Shown: in pieces, positions 8,672 through 17,751 of the stretch
Position numbering within the stretch: the first letter of the stretch is position 1
Layout of the letters: each line of letters starts with the position of its first letter
Notes under the pieces: model-generated
Databases searched by the model: none
What the model was told of the DNA's origin: nothing
The model's input: only the letters and a program-made list of their open reading frames with translations
Assembly (NCBI GenBank): GCA_031180825.1
Contig: JAPSLM010000008.1
Coordinates: 124,001 to 188,000, forward strand
Reading direction: 5' to 3'
DNA length: 64,000 nucleotides
Source of the DNA: Paenibacillus sp.
GTDB lineage: Bacteria > Bacillota > Bacilli > Paenibacillales > NBRC-103111
Translations under genes and position numbers: made by a program

Positions 8672-9475
8672 TTAATGGGAATGCGAATTCGATCCGAACA
8701 AACGGTCCAATCCGTATCCCCTTTCCAATATAATGATGAACACCAAGCTCAATAAAATGACGACAGACGATACGGACGCGACAAGCGGGTCCAACGTTTC
8801 CTGCATATAGCTGAACAGCGCCATCGGAAGCGTCGTTGTCGTCGGGGAGACGAGAAACAACGACACCGTCACGTTATCGAACGAAGTCAAGAAAGCGAAA
8901 ATCATGCCGGATATAATCGCCGGCTTCAGCAGCGGCATCGTGATGTCCCAAAAAACGTTCAGGGGCTTGGCACCTAAAATATAGGCCGCCCTCTCCAGCG
9001 TATAATCGAAGGAGCTGAGCCCCGTCAGCACAAGGCGGACCACATACGGAATCGAGATCAGCGTGTGCGCCAGCAGCAGCCCGGTGAACGTGCCGGCGAG
9101 CCCGATCCGCGTGAAAAAGAGCAGCGCCGCAATCCCGATAATCAGCGCGGGAACGGTAAGCGGCGACAGCATCAGCCCGTTGATCAGCCCTTTGCCGGGA
9201 AACTTGTACTTATGCAGCGCAAGTCCCGCGATGGTGCCGAGCAGCGTCGAAATGACGGCGGTCAGCGCCGCCAGCTGCAGGCTGAACCAGAACGAATCGA
9301 CGAATTCCGGCCGATCGAAAATTTTGACATACCATTGAAAGGAAAATCCGACCGGCGGAAACGACAAATATTTGGCCGACGTCAGCGAGGTCGGGATAAT
9401 GACCAGCAGCGGCGAAACGACGAACAAGACGACGAGAAACGTGATGATGCCGAGCGGCGAAATGCGTTTGGTCAT
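8672..9475 (-). CDS. ABC transporter permease, PotC-like
   Basis: A 267-residue BPD-type inner-membrane permease with six hydrophobic helices and an EAA-type loop (ERAAYILGAKPLNVFWDITMP) that docks on the ATPase. It belongs to the PotC/AfuB-like second-permease group. The ATG overlaps the upstream permease stop (ATGA) with GAGGTG before it. It forms a heterodimeric channel with the next gene. Confidence 0.88.
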   Translation of the reverse strand: MTKRISPLGIITFLVVLFVVSPLLVIIPTSLTSAKYLSFPPVGFSFQWYVKIFDRPEFVDSFWFSLQLAALTAVISTLLGTIAGLALHKYKFPGKGLINGLMLSPLTVPALIIGIAALLFFTRIGLAGTFTGLLLAHTLISIPYVVRLVLTGLSSFDYTLERAAYILGAKPLNVFWDITMPLLKPAIISGMIFAFLTSFDNVTVSLFLVSPTTTTLPMALFSYMQETLDPLVASVSSVVILLSLVFIIILERGYGLDRLFGSNSHSH

Positions 9476-10329
9476 GAGGAGAACACCTCTTTATAGCGCC
9501 GCGTTTCGATAAGCCGCGTAAACAGCGAAACGAGCGCGATAGTCGAACCGAGCAGCAGGAACGAAAGCGCCGCCCCGAGCGGCCAGTTGAGCTGGGCCAT
9601 AATTTTCTCGTAGGCGATCACCGGGAGCACTTTCACGGACGTGCCTCCCATCAGCGCCGGCGTAACGAACGCGCTCATCGACAGGCTGAACACGAGCGTC
9701 GTTCCGGCGATGATGCCGGGCAGCGTCAGCGGGAACGTTACCGTGAAGAACGTGCGCACCTTGCCCGCGCCGAGAATGCCGGCCGCTTTATAGAGCGAGC
9801 CGTCGATCTGGTACAGGCTTGTCGCGATGGCGAGAATCATGTACACGATCAGGGAATCGGTCAAGCCGATGACGACGCCGAGCTCGTTATAGAGCAGCCT
9901 GAGCGGCTCGTCGATCAGACCGAGCTTCATCAGCGTGCTGTTGATCCACCCCGTCTCGCCCAGGATGACAACCCAGCCGAAGTTCCGGATCACCACGCTG
10001 ATCAAGTGCGGGGAAATGATGAGAAATGTAATGATCCCGCGCAGCTTGCCCGACGTCCGGGCCATGAACATCGCCACCGGATAGCCGAGCGCCAGACAGG
10101 CCAGCACCGAGAGCAAGCCCAGTTTGACGGTTCGCCATAAAATTTGAAGATAGTACGGATCTTTGAAGAAAATCGTATAGTTGTCCAGCGTGAACTGCCC
10201 CTGCTTTCCCTCCAGGCTGAGGAGAAAAATATAGAGCATCGGCAGCAAAAACACGCCGGCGACGACGGCCAAGCTTGGAAGCAGCAGCAAGGCGGCGGTC
10301 CGGACCGCCGACGATTGGCCTTTACCCAT
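9472..10329 (-). CDS. ABC transporter permease, PotB-like
   Basis: A 285-residue BPD-type permease with six hydrophobic segments. An EAA loop lies near residue 190 (YKAAGILGAGKVRTFFTVTFP). The start ATG at 10329 overlaps the ATPase stop (TGATG); a TTG one codon upstream is an alternative. It pairs with the PotC-like permease. The group imports polyamines, opines, iron chelates or similar substrates. Confidence 0.88.
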   Translation of the reverse strand: MGKGQSSAVRTAALLLLPSLAVVAGVFLLPMLYIFLLSLEGKQGQFTLDNYTIFFKDPYYLQILWRTVKLGLLSVLACLALGYPVAMFMARTSGKLRGIITFLIISPHLISVVIRNFGWVVILGETGWINSTLMKLGLIDEPLRLLYNELGVVIGLTDSLIVYMILAIATSLYQIDGSLYKAAGILGAGKVRTFFTVTFPLTLPGIIAGTTLVFSLSMSAFVTPALMGGTSVKVLPVIAYEKIMAQLNWPLGAALSFLLLGSTIALVSLFTRLIETRRYKEVFSS

Positions 10330-11438
10330 CAAGTCTCATGCCCCTTTCTTGGGAAAACGAACACGTCCTCCGGCTTCCATTCCAGCCATACCGAATGGCC
10401 GACCGACCATTCGCGGTCCTGGCGGTCGGAAGGAATGCGCACATTCAGCGTATACCGGCCGACCTGGACCTCGCATTCGGCGTAAGCTCCCAGGAAGGAG
10501 ATGAGCCGGACGACGCCCTGCACCCGGTTGACGCTGCCGGGGGAAGGCTCGCCGCCTTCAGCCGCAAAGCCGATCCGCTCGGGCCGGATATAGACGGAGA
10601 CGGCGTCTCCCGCTTGCAGCGCAATGCCTTTGAACGCGGCCCGAAGCGGGTGCCCGTCCTCCGTAACGAGGGACAGCGTCTGACTCCCCATCGCTTCTAC
10701 TCTGCCGGACAACCGGTTCGATTTTCCGATGAACGTATGTACGAACTCGGACGCCGGGAGGTTGTATATTTCCCACGGGGTGCCGATCTGCTCCACCTTG
10801 CCGTGATCCAGCACGACAATCCGGTTGGACAAGTAAAGCGCCTCTTCCTGATCGTGCGTCACGAAGATGGTCGTCAGACCGATCTCCTGCTGCAGCCGCT
10901 TTAACTCGTCGCGAAGCTCCTCGCGCAGCTTGGCGTCCAGGTTGCTCAGCGGCTCGTCCAGCAGCAGCAGCGACGGCTCGGTCACGAGCGCGCGGGCGAT
11001 GGCGATGCGCTGCCGCTGGCCTCCCGAAAGCTGCTTCGGATAGCGGTCCGCCACGTGCGGCAGCTTGACCAGCTCCAGCACTTTCCGCACCCGCTCCCGC
11101 ATTTCCGCTTTCGGCGTCTTGCGCAGCTTCAGCCCGTACGCCACATTTTCAAAGATCGTCATATGCGGAAACAGCGAATACGTCTGAAACACCATCCCGA
11201 GGTCCCGCTTGTTGGACGGCACGCCGTTCATCTTCTTGCCCTTGATGATCAGCTCGCCCTGATCCGGTTCGAGAAAGCCCGCGATCATATTGAGCGTCGT
11301 CGTTTTGCCGCAGCCTGAAGGGCCAAGGAAGGAGACGCATTCCCCCTGCTCCACCTGCAGATTGAACTGTTCCACGACCACGTTGGACCCGAACTTCTTC
11401 TGAATGCCTTTGAGCTCTACATCGATCGTTTTCATCAT
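10329..11438 (-). CDS. ABC transporter ATP-binding protein, PotA-like
   Basis: A 369-residue ATPase with Walker A (GPSGCGKTT), Q-loop, signature LSGGQRQR, Walker B LLLLDEPLSNLDAKLR and switch TTIFVTHDQEE. A C-terminal TOBE/OB domain typical of PotA/MalK-type importers follows. I chose ATG 11438, five bases after AGGTGA; GTG 11447 immediately after the binding-protein stop would leave no room for an RBS. It energises uptake by the two permeases. Confidence 0.9.
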   Translation of the reverse strand: MMKTIDVELKGIQKKFGSNVVVEQFNLQVEQGECVSFLGPSGCGKTTTLNMIAGFLEPDQGELIIKGKKMNGVPSNKRDLGMVFQTYSLFPHMTIFENVAYGLKLRKTPKAEMRERVRKVLELVKLPHVADRYPKQLSGGQRQRIAIARALVTEPSLLLLDEPLSNLDAKLREELRDELKRLQQEIGLTTIFVTHDQEEALYLSNRIVVLDHGKVEQIGTPWEIYNLPASEFVHTFIGKSNRLSGRVEAMGSQTLSLVTEDGHPLRAAFKGIALQAGDAVSVYIRPERIGFAAEGGEPSPGSVNRVQGVVRLISFLGAYAECEVQVGRYTLNVRIPSDRQDREWSVGHSVWLEWKPEDVFVFPRKGHET

Positions 11439-11447
11439 GGCAGTCAC

Positions 11448-12548
11448 CTATTTGCCGACTTTCGGCGCAATTTCTTTATTGAAGCGGTCAAGCCACTCCG
11501 GCGTTTTGCTGCTGATAACCTCATAATCGAATTTCACGGCCTTCTTCATGTCGAAGCTCAGCTTTTTGGAAATCTCCATCGGCAGCTCCACCTTGGTCGC
11601 CGGATTGTAGTACAGCTTGGTTGCGTACATCGCCTGCACCTCATCCGACAGCAGGAACTCGATAAACAGCTTGGAGGCGTTCGGGTTTTTCGCGCCTTTG
11701 ACCATCGATGCTACGGTTGGAACCAAGTTCGCGCCTTCCTTCGGAATGACGAATTCAAGATCCAGGCCGGCGTCCTTTTGCACCAGGCTGCGCGCCATCG
11801 TCCAAGCCGTATACGCAGCCGTCTTGTTTTGCAGGTTTTGCTGCAGCTGCGCCGCGCTCTTGGCGAACGTCGGCATGTAGCCCGCAACCGTTTCCAACTT
11901 TTTAAAACCGGGCTCCATATTTTTCTCCGAGCCGCCGTTCGCATAAGCGAGCATGATCAGCGCGGAACGGCCGAAGTTGCTGGAAATTTCGCTGAGAGCC
12001 AGATTCCCCTTCATCTCCGGACGGGTAAGATCGTTCCAGGACTCCGGTACCGGGAGGCCCTTGGACTTCACCATTCCCGCATTATAAGAGATGCCCATCG
12101 GGGTAAAGTTGACCGCTACGCCGCTGTTGTCCTTCACCTTCAGCTCGGGAGAAACCTTGCTCATGGACGGGATATCTTTATCGTTCAACGGCTCCCACAG
12201 CCCTTCCGCACGGCCGGCTTCCTGCTCGCCCGCTTCGATCACGGTCACGTCGATTTGCGGAGCGCCTTTTTGCGCTTTCACTTTCGCTACGATTTCAGTC
12301 GCAACGCCGGACACATAAGTGAGCTTCACATCGGGATATTTTTCGTTAAACTTTTTGAATACTTCGTCTTTCATCATTTGCTCGACAGTCGCTCCGTTAC
12401 CGGAAACCACGAGCTGCTTCTCCGGCCTCGTGCCGCCGGCTTGATCCTGCCCCGTTTCGCCCGATGCCGCCGGCTTCCCCGATCCGCATGCTGCAAGCAG
12501 CGAGCCGCAAAGCGTCAATACCGCCAAAACCCCCATTTTTTTGTTCAT
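11448..12548 (-). CDS. Extracellular solute-binding lipoprotein, PotD/AfuA-like
   Basis: A 366-residue periplasmic-binding-protein type II lipoprotein. The signal peptide ends in the lipobox LLAAC, with Cys21 as the predicted lipidated residue, followed by a low-complexity linker. The mature part has the two-lobed layout of PotD-type proteins (EVFKKFNEKYPDVKLTYVSG, then a C-terminal SKLFIEFLLSDEVQ segment). GAGGAGG precedes the ATG. It is the first gene of the importer-M20 operon and lies just downstream of the tandem operator, consistent with control by the divergent IclR protein. Confidence 0.9.
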   Translation of the reverse strand: MNKKMGVLAVLTLCGSLLAACGSGKPAASGETGQDQAGGTRPEKQLVVSGNGATVEQMMKDEVFKKFNEKYPDVKLTYVSGVATEIVAKVKAQKGAPQIDVTVIEAGEQEAGRAEGLWEPLNDKDIPSMSKVSPELKVKDNSGVAVNFTPMGISYNAGMVKSKGLPVPESWNDLTRPEMKGNLALSEISSNFGRSALIMLAYANGGSEKNMEPGFKKLETVAGYMPTFAKSAAQLQQNLQNKTAAYTAWTMARSLVQKDAGLDLEFVIPKEGANLVPTVASMVKGAKNPNASKLFIEFLLSDEVQAMYATKLYYNPATKVELPMEISKKLSFDMKKAVKFDYEVISSKTPEWLDRFNKEIAPKVGK

Positions 12549-12574
12549 TGAAATTCCTCCTCAGGTGTGGTATC

Positions 12575-12612
12575 GTTCACTATACGTGAACATCGTTTAC
12601 TATGCGAGAAAC
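12575..12612. promoter_or_regulatory. Tandem imperfect palindromes, probable IclR operator
   Basis: Two copies of a 17-18 bp dyad lie 20 bases apart: GTTCACTATACGTGAAC at 12575-12591 (6-bp perfect arms) and a degenerate copy GTTTACTATGCGAGAAAC at 12595-12612. They sit between the predicted -10 and the RBS of the importer operon, so binding would block transcription. The two-turn spacing suits the dimer-of-dimers binding known for IclR proteins. Confidence 0.6.
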
Positions 12613-12620
12613 ATAAGGAA

Positions 12621-12650
12621 ATTTTAGCACGTAACTTGGATAAAGCGCAA
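12621..12650 (-). promoter_or_regulatory. Predicted promoter of the solute-binding/ABC/M20 operon
   Basis: On the minus strand TTGCGC (12650-12645) and TAAAAT (12626-12621) are 18 bases apart. The palindromic operators begin about nine bases downstream of the -10 element. Confidence 0.5.
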
Positions 12651-12794
12651 TAGTTTATTTTTTTAAAAGCGTTTTCAATGTCATGTTTTCTCACATATGA
12701 AAGCGAATTATGGGAAATTTGCCCGGTTTATGTTACACTTACTCTACATTTCACACCGTTCCCGAACTTTACGACGGTAAGGAGCATTCATGCT

Positions 12795-13568
12795 ATGGAC
12801 AACCATTTATCCTCTGTCAAAAACGGCTGCAAGCTGCTGAAATTATTTCTCGATTCACCGAAAGAGCTCGGCGTGAGCGATTTGAGCCGCAAGCTGGAGC
12901 TTTCCAAGGGCGCGGTGCATAAGCTGCTGATGACGCTCGAAAGCGAAGGCTTCATCAAGCAAAATCCCGCAACCAAGCAGTACTCGCTCGGTTATACGCT
13001 GCTGGAGCTTGGCAACAAGGTGCTGAAAAATCACAATCTCGTCGATTTCGCCAGACCGTTTCTTACCCAGCTTTCGGATAAAACGAAGGAGCTCGTCACG
13101 CTGTGCGTCATTGACGGCCGGGATGCCATTTACGTCGACAAAATCGACTCGCAGTATCCGATCCGCTTCAACGCGGAGGAGCACCGCCGGTTTCCGATGT
13201 ATGCTACTTCCGCGGCGCGCGCCATTTTGGCTTACCGGGACGACGCTTTCATCGACGAAGTGCTGGGAGATCAATTGAAAACCTATACCGCCTACACGAT
13301 TACCGATGCGGATACGATGAAACGCAGGCTGAAGGACATCCGGTTGAACGGATACGAGCTGAGCTCGAATCTTCGCAACGTCGGCGCGACCGGGATCGCC
13401 GCTCCGATCTTCGATGCGGACGGGAAAGCGATTGCGTCCGTCAGCGTGATCGGTCCGACGGATCGGATGCTGCCCTTCCATGAGCGGTGGATTGAAGAGG
13501 TGGTGGGGATTACACGCGCCATATCCCACGAGCTCGGCTATCGGGGCACGGGAACTTCGGAGGCTTAG
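12795..13568 (+). CDS. IclR family transcriptional regulator
   Basis: A 257-residue regulator. Residues 1-65 form a winged helix (VSDLSRKLELSKGAVHKLLMTLE) and the rest is a GAF-like effector domain (FPMYATSAARAILAY, ATGIAAPIFDADGKAIASVSVIGP). ATG 12795 is ten bases after AAGGAG; upstream in-frame starts are weaker. It is divergently transcribed from the importer/M20 operon across a tandem dyad, so it most likely controls that operon in response to its substrate or a product. Confidence 0.87.
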   Translation: MDNHLSSVKNGCKLLKLFLDSPKELGVSDLSRKLELSKGAVHKLLMTLESEGFIKQNPATKQYSLGYTLLELGNKVLKNHNLVDFARPFLTQLSDKTKELVTLCVIDGRDAIYVDKIDSQYPIRFNAEEHRRFPMYATSAARAILAYRDDAFIDEVLGDQLKTYTAYTITDADTMKRRLKDIRLNGYELSSNLRNVGATGIAAPIFDADGKAIASVSVIGPTDRMLPFHERWIEEVVGITRAISHELGYRGTGTSEA

Positions 13569-13589
13569 CGCAGGTCTTTCCAGAATAAA

Positions 13590-13634
13590 AAGAGACGGCT
13601 TCCCTCGTCGCCATGGCAAAGGAACCGTCTCTTC
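13590..13634. terminator. Bidirectional terminator between iclR-type and O-methyltransferase genes
   Basis: The AAGAGACGG/CCGTCTCTT stem plus adjoining TTCC/GGAA pairs (13590-13603 with 13621-13633, one bulge) lies between two convergent genes, with an A-run before it and a short T-rich stretch after. Confidence 0.7.
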
Positions 13635-13665
13635 GTCTTACGCAGCCCTATTCCGTTGTCCGCCT

Positions 13666-14310
13666 CTATCCCCGCACTCTCGCAATGGCGAGGCCGTCAT
13701 ACGCCGGCAGCAGCACGCCTTCCAGCCGCGGGTCGCGCGCCACGCTTTCGTTAAATTGGCGCATCTTCGTCACGGCATTGCCGGACTGCTCCGGATCGGT
13801 CGTCTTGCCGCGCATCAGCAGGTTGTCGCCAAGGATCAGCGCGCCCGGCCGGGCCAGCTTGATCGCCCATTCCAAGTAATTCGGATAGTTGCCCTTGTCC
13901 GCATCGATAAAGAACAGGTCGAACCGCCGGCCCTCCGCCGACAGCGCCTTTAGACTGTCCAGCGCCTCGCCGATCCGGTATTCGACCTTGTCGCCGAGCC
14001 CCGCTTCGCGCAAATGCTTGTGCGCCAAGTCCGCATACTCCTGCTTCAGCTCCAGCGATACCAGCTTGCCGCCGGCCGACAGGCCGCGCGCCAAACAAAT
14101 GCCGCTATAGCCGCCCAGCGCCCCGATCTCCAGCACCTGCTCCGCCCGAACGAGCCGCGTGAGCATCGTCAGCAGCCGCCCATACCCCGGTGCAATCGAA
14201 ATTTCCGGCATTCCATTCTCCCGAATGCCCTCCTTCACCCGCTCAAGCTCCGCATCGGGCTCGAACAGCCCTTCCAAATACGCTTCCGCCGATAACGGCA
14301 TCTCCGTCAT
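13666..14310 (-). CDS. Class I SAM-dependent O-methyltransferase
   Basis: A 214-residue methyltransferase of the catechol/caffeoyl-CoA O-methyltransferase group. SAM motif I is VLEIGALGGYSGICLA near residues 59-74. The metal/catalytic aspartates of the family are visible in FDLFFIDADKGNYPNY and LGDNLL. It is close in layout to the TrmR/YrrM-type proteins of Firmicutes, so a tRNA or small-molecule target are both possible. It is monocistronic and divergent from the THUMP gene. Confidence 0.8.
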   Translation of the reverse strand: MTEMPLSAEAYLEGLFEPDAELERVKEGIRENGMPEISIAPGYGRLLTMLTRLVRAEQVLEIGALGGYSGICLARGLSAGGKLVSLELKQEYADLAHKHLREAGLGDKVEYRIGEALDSLKALSAEGRRFDLFFIDADKGNYPNYLEWAIKLARPGALILGDNLLMRGKTTDPEQSGNAVTKMRQFNESVARDPRLEGVLLPAYDGLAIARVRG

Positions 14311-14453
14311 TACCGTTCCTCCTCCTCCGTTTGGTCCCCGATAGGATATGCGGCCGTACCGTTCTTATACCTTCGTTTCCGCCGCCGTTGTATAATCGGG
14401 GCCAATCGCCTATACTAGTTTATTGTATGGCTTTTCCAAGGAGTGAGCAAGCG

Positions 14454-15635
14454 TTGACATCGAATACTATTGAATTGATTGCTACCGCCCCCATGGGCCT
14501 GGAAGCCGTCGTCGCCCGGGAAGTCCGCGACCTGGGCTACGATCAGGTGACGGTGGAGAACGGCCGCGTCACCTTCGTCGGGGATGCGCTGGCGATCGCC
14601 CGCGCCAACCTGTGGCTGCGGACCGCCGACCGCGTGCTGGTCAAAATGGGACAATTCCCGGCGCGCACCTTCGACGAGTTGTTCGAAGGCGTCAAAGCGC
14701 TGCCTTGGCCGGAATGGATTCCCGAGGACGGCGAGTTTCCGGTCGAAGGACGCTCGCATAAATCGCAGCTATCCAGCGTTCCCGCCTGTCAGGGCATCGT
14801 TAAGAAAGCCGTCGTCGAGAGCATGAAGCTGCGCTATGGAACCGAATGGTTCCGCGAAACGGGCGGCCGATTCGTGATCGAGGTCGCGCTGCTGAACGAT
14901 ATCGCGACGATTACGCTGGATACGACGGGCCCCGGGCTGCACAAGCGCGGCTACCGCAAGCTGGTCACCGAAGCGCCGCTGAAAGAAACGCTGGCGGCCG
15001 CCATGATCCTGATCAGCCGCTGGCAGCCGGAGCGGCCGCTGTACGATCCGTTCTGCGGCTCCGGGACGATCCCGGTCGAAGCGGCCATGATCGGCTGGAA
15101 TCTGGCGCCGGGCCTGAGGCGCAGCTTCAATGCGGAGGCGTGGCCGCTTGTCCCCGGGTCCTTGTGGCAGGAAGCCCGCGAAGAAGCATTCGATCTTGTA
15201 CGGGACGACGTACCGCTGCAGATCGCCGGCTCGGACATCGACCGCAGCGCGATCGAGGTGGCCCAAGCGTCGGCCAAAGCGGCCGGACTGGCCAAGGAGC
15301 TGAGCCTGCAGACGCTGCCGGTGTCCAAAGCGCGGCCCCAAGGAGACTACGGCTGCATCATTACGAACCCGCCTTACGGCGAACGGCTGGGCGACCGGAG
15401 CGAAGCGGAGCGCGCCGTCCGCGATTTGGGGCATTTGTTTGCGCAGCTCCCCACCTGGTCCGCTTTTGTCCTGACCCCGGCCAAGCAGTTCGAGCACTAC
15501 GTGAACCGGCCGGCAGACAAGAAGCGGAAGCTGTTTAACGGCCGTATCGAATGCCAATTGTACCAGTACTTCGCACCGGGCGGGTTATACGCATGGCGCA
15601 AGGACCGGGCGGCAAACCCAAGCCCTGAGCGATGA
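14454..15635 (+). CDS. THUMP-domain class I rRNA (guanine-N2) methyltransferase, RlmL/YpsC-like
   Basis: A 393-residue RNA methylase. An N-terminal ferredoxin-like/THUMP region (residues ~1-160) precedes a Rossmann methylase carrying DPFCGSGTIPVEAAM and the catalytic NPPYGERLGD, typical of base N2 methylation. I chose TTG 14454, ten bases after AAGGAG at 14438-14443; the frame stays open upstream but has no RBS. The Bacillus homologue is YpsC. It likely modifies 23S rRNA. Confidence 0.87.
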   Translation: MTSNTIELIATAPMGLEAVVAREVRDLGYDQVTVENGRVTFVGDALAIARANLWLRTADRVLVKMGQFPARTFDELFEGVKALPWPEWIPEDGEFPVEGRSHKSQLSSVPACQGIVKKAVVESMKLRYGTEWFRETGGRFVIEVALLNDIATITLDTTGPGLHKRGYRKLVTEAPLKETLAAAMILISRWQPERPLYDPFCGSGTIPVEAAMIGWNLAPGLRRSFNAEAWPLVPGSLWQEAREEAFDLVRDDVPLQIAGSDIDRSAIEVAQASAKAAGLAKELSLQTLPVSKARPQGDYGCIITNPPYGERLGDRSEAERAVRDLGHLFAQLPTWSAFVLTPAKQFEHYVNRPADKKRKLFNGRIECQLYQYFAPGGLYAWRKDRAANPSPER

Positions 15636-15637
15636 GC

Positions 15638-16129
15638 TCAGGGCTTGATGTTGTCCGGCGGCCGCACCGGCTTAAAATACCAGACGTAGAACAACCGGGA
15701 TACCCCGAACGTGAGAAACAAGCTGATCCAGCTCCAATACCAGGTCCAATGCAAGTAATCGATGAGCTTCGTATAGCGCTCGATCACATATTCCGGTATC
15801 ATGATTCCGGACGTAAACGCCGCATAATACGCAAGCTTCGCCCACCCGCCCCGGCGTTCGGGATAATACAGTATAAAGAAAATGCTAATGACCGGATATA
15901 CGAAATATTCGAACGTAAAGCTGGTGGCGTTCACTCTCCCAAACAACCGGACCGGGTAGACAATCCATCCCCATTCGACCACAAGAAGTCCCAGAACCCA
16001 GGTTATGCACTGTTTAAACAAAAAAACCATCAGCGCGGCGCGATATTTCTCCCTTGGAACGAACAAAAGGGAAGCCAGCGTAATCAGCCACACAAAGTAG
16101 AGAATCCACTGCTCTACAAACTTGCTCAT
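15638..16129 (-). CDS. CBO0543 family membrane protein, copy B
   Basis: A 163-residue protein with about five hydrophobic helices, tyrosine- and tryptophan-rich, matching the small CBO0543 family of spore-formers by its F/YPVR...TSFTFEY...YPER spacing. ATG 16129 overlaps the stop of the paralogous upstream gene (ATGA) with CGGAG before it. Its 3' end is two bases from the end of the convergent THUMP gene, with no terminator between. The family has no known function. Confidence 0.72.
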   Translation of the reverse strand: MSKFVEQWILYFVWLITLASLLFVPREKYRAALMVFLFKQCITWVLGLLVVEWGWIVYPVRLFGRVNATSFTFEYFVYPVISIFFILYYPERRGGWAKLAYYAAFTSGIMIPEYVIERYTKLIDYLHWTWYWSWISLFLTFGVSRLFYVWYFKPVRPPDNIKP

Positions 16130-16623
16130 AACCGTTTCTCCGATATGCCCGCGGCAGACTTTCCCGGTTCCTTCCGAATGAACCATAAGAACATCCGACG
16201 GGTAATATAAAGCGCAGCCGGAGAAGTAAGATACAGCCAGGCCGGCGATCCGTGAAATTTTACAAGCGACGTGAAACGGTCGATCAAGCTGTAAAATGCG
16301 ACGAAAAGCGTGGCAAACAGCGCATAATGCCCGATCTGACGGACCGTGCTTTTCCGCTCGGGATACGTATAGTGAAACCAGACGGCGCAGGCCGGAAACA
16401 AAATAAACTCAAACGTGAAATTAATCGATGTCGCCTTGGGCAGTTCCCGCACCGGAAATTCATACAGCGATAAGCTCGTCAGCACTAAACTCAATAACCA
16501 GGTCAGCGCTTGAAATATGAGCACGATAAGTATAGTGGCTCTTACGCGTCGGCGTCCGGTCATACACAGCAGCAGCACGCCGGCGATCCACATCAAAAGC
16601 AATACGGATTGTTCCTTGGCCAT
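16126..16623 (-). CDS. CBO0543 family membrane protein, copy A
   Basis: A 165-residue polytopic membrane protein that shares the YEFPVRELPKATSINFTFEF and YTYPERKS landmarks with the overlapping downstream gene, so the pair arose by duplication. ATG 16623 follows GGAGG by nine bases. The two genes form a coupled operon and could make a hetero-oligomer. Function is unknown. Confidence 0.72.
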   Translation of the reverse strand: MAKEQSVLLLMWIAGVLLLCMTGRRRVRATILIVLIFQALTWLLSLVLTSLSLYEFPVRELPKATSINFTFEFILFPACAVWFHYTYPERKSTVRQIGHYALFATLFVAFYSLIDRFTSLVKFHGSPAWLYLTSPAALYITRRMFLWFIRKEPGKSAAGISEKRL

Positions 16624-16826
16624 GGTATCAGTCCTCCGTTGCAACTTCTTCGGGTTCGCCGACGAATGTTGGCAACAACGATGTCTTGAAAGATACCATC
16701 CAATATTTCCATTTGCCTGCCGCTTTAACCTTTCCGATACGATTTTGGCCAAATGCAAAAAAATCCTTACGAGGCCGGAGCGGTCATTCAGCTTGTGCCT
16801 TGCAAGGATATATTCGATTCGTCCGC

Positions 16827-17636
16827 CTATGCCTCGATGCGAGGACGGGCCGGGTCGCAGACGGGCGCTTTATGCTCCGAGACTTGAGAAAGCTTCGTCA
16901 GGTAGTAGCACTCCTCGCGAGACATATGATCGGCCATCAAAGGCGACAACGTCCCCAGCGCCTGCTTGCTAAGCCGAAGCTCCTCCAGCTCCCGCAGAAA
17001 CTGCATGAACAGCGCCATCTCCAGCTCCACTTCTTTGCCGAAACGCGCCAAAGCCGGAAATTTCTTCACGTTTGCGCGCAAATACCCGGCCAGCTCGACC
17101 GCCTTCAAATAAAACTCGCGAAAATGCTGATCGAACGTCCGGGCCAGCTCGGTCAAACGCGATTCCGCCATGTCGAGATCGCTTGCGATCGAGCTCGCAT
17201 GCCCATAGGCGTCCTGCAGCCAAACCAAATGATGATGAAGCTCGTGGAACACAGGGGCCGGCTGACCGGAAAGCAGACTCCCCAGCACCCGTAAATATTC
17301 CTCCGCCTCGTTCACCATATGGCTCAGAAACGAAGGCGACAGCCCGATTGTGATCTTCCCGATCAGCTGTCTTTGCAGCAGATGCAGCTTGAAGCTGCGC
17401 AATTGCTGCGTCAAGCGGTAGGCTTCCCGCGTAATCTCGCTCAGCCGCTCGCGCTGCTGCGTCTTGCGGGCGCGCTGAAGCAGCCCGTCAAAGGCCGCGA
17501 TCATCGCCCGGGCCCGCGTCACTTCCTCGGATTCGTCCGCAGACAGCGAATCTTTAATAAACCGGGCATGATCCCCCATCACCTGCAGCCAGAACCGGTG
17601 TTCGAACGCCGCGGATGTCTCAAAATCCGTTGCCAT
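16827..17636 (-). CDS. DUF2935 domain-containing protein
   Basis: A 269-residue helical protein with two homologous halves, each opening with a metal-ligand-like helix: FEHRFWLQVMGDHARFI near residue 11 and HHHLVWLQDAYGHA near 140. The E..H/H..D..HA pattern in both halves is hemerythrin/ferritin-like and suggests a metal site, as expected for DUF2935. ATG 17636 is preceded by GGGGAGG. It is downstream, on the same strand, of the riboswitch-controlled small gene (115-base gap), so it may belong to the same regulated unit. Confidence 0.75.
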   Translation of the reverse strand: MATDFETSAAFEHRFWLQVMGDHARFIKDSLSADESEEVTRARAMIAAFDGLLQRARKTQQRERLSEITREAYRLTQQLRSFKLHLLQRQLIGKITIGLSPSFLSHMVNEAEEYLRVLGSLLSGQPAPVFHELHHHLVWLQDAYGHASSIASDLDMAESRLTELARTFDQHFREFYLKAVELAGYLRANVKKFPALARFGKEVELEMALFMQFLRELEELRLSKQALGTLSPLMADHMSREECYYLTKLSQVSEHKAPVCDPARPRIEA

Positions 17637-17751
17637 CCTTATCTCTGCCTCCCCGTCGGCCGGTAAGCCGTCATGTGCTACAAGCATCGTATGCGCCATG
17701 ATCGGGGCAAGTGCCTATTCGGAAGGGAAAATCGGGATCGGCATGCGGCCG

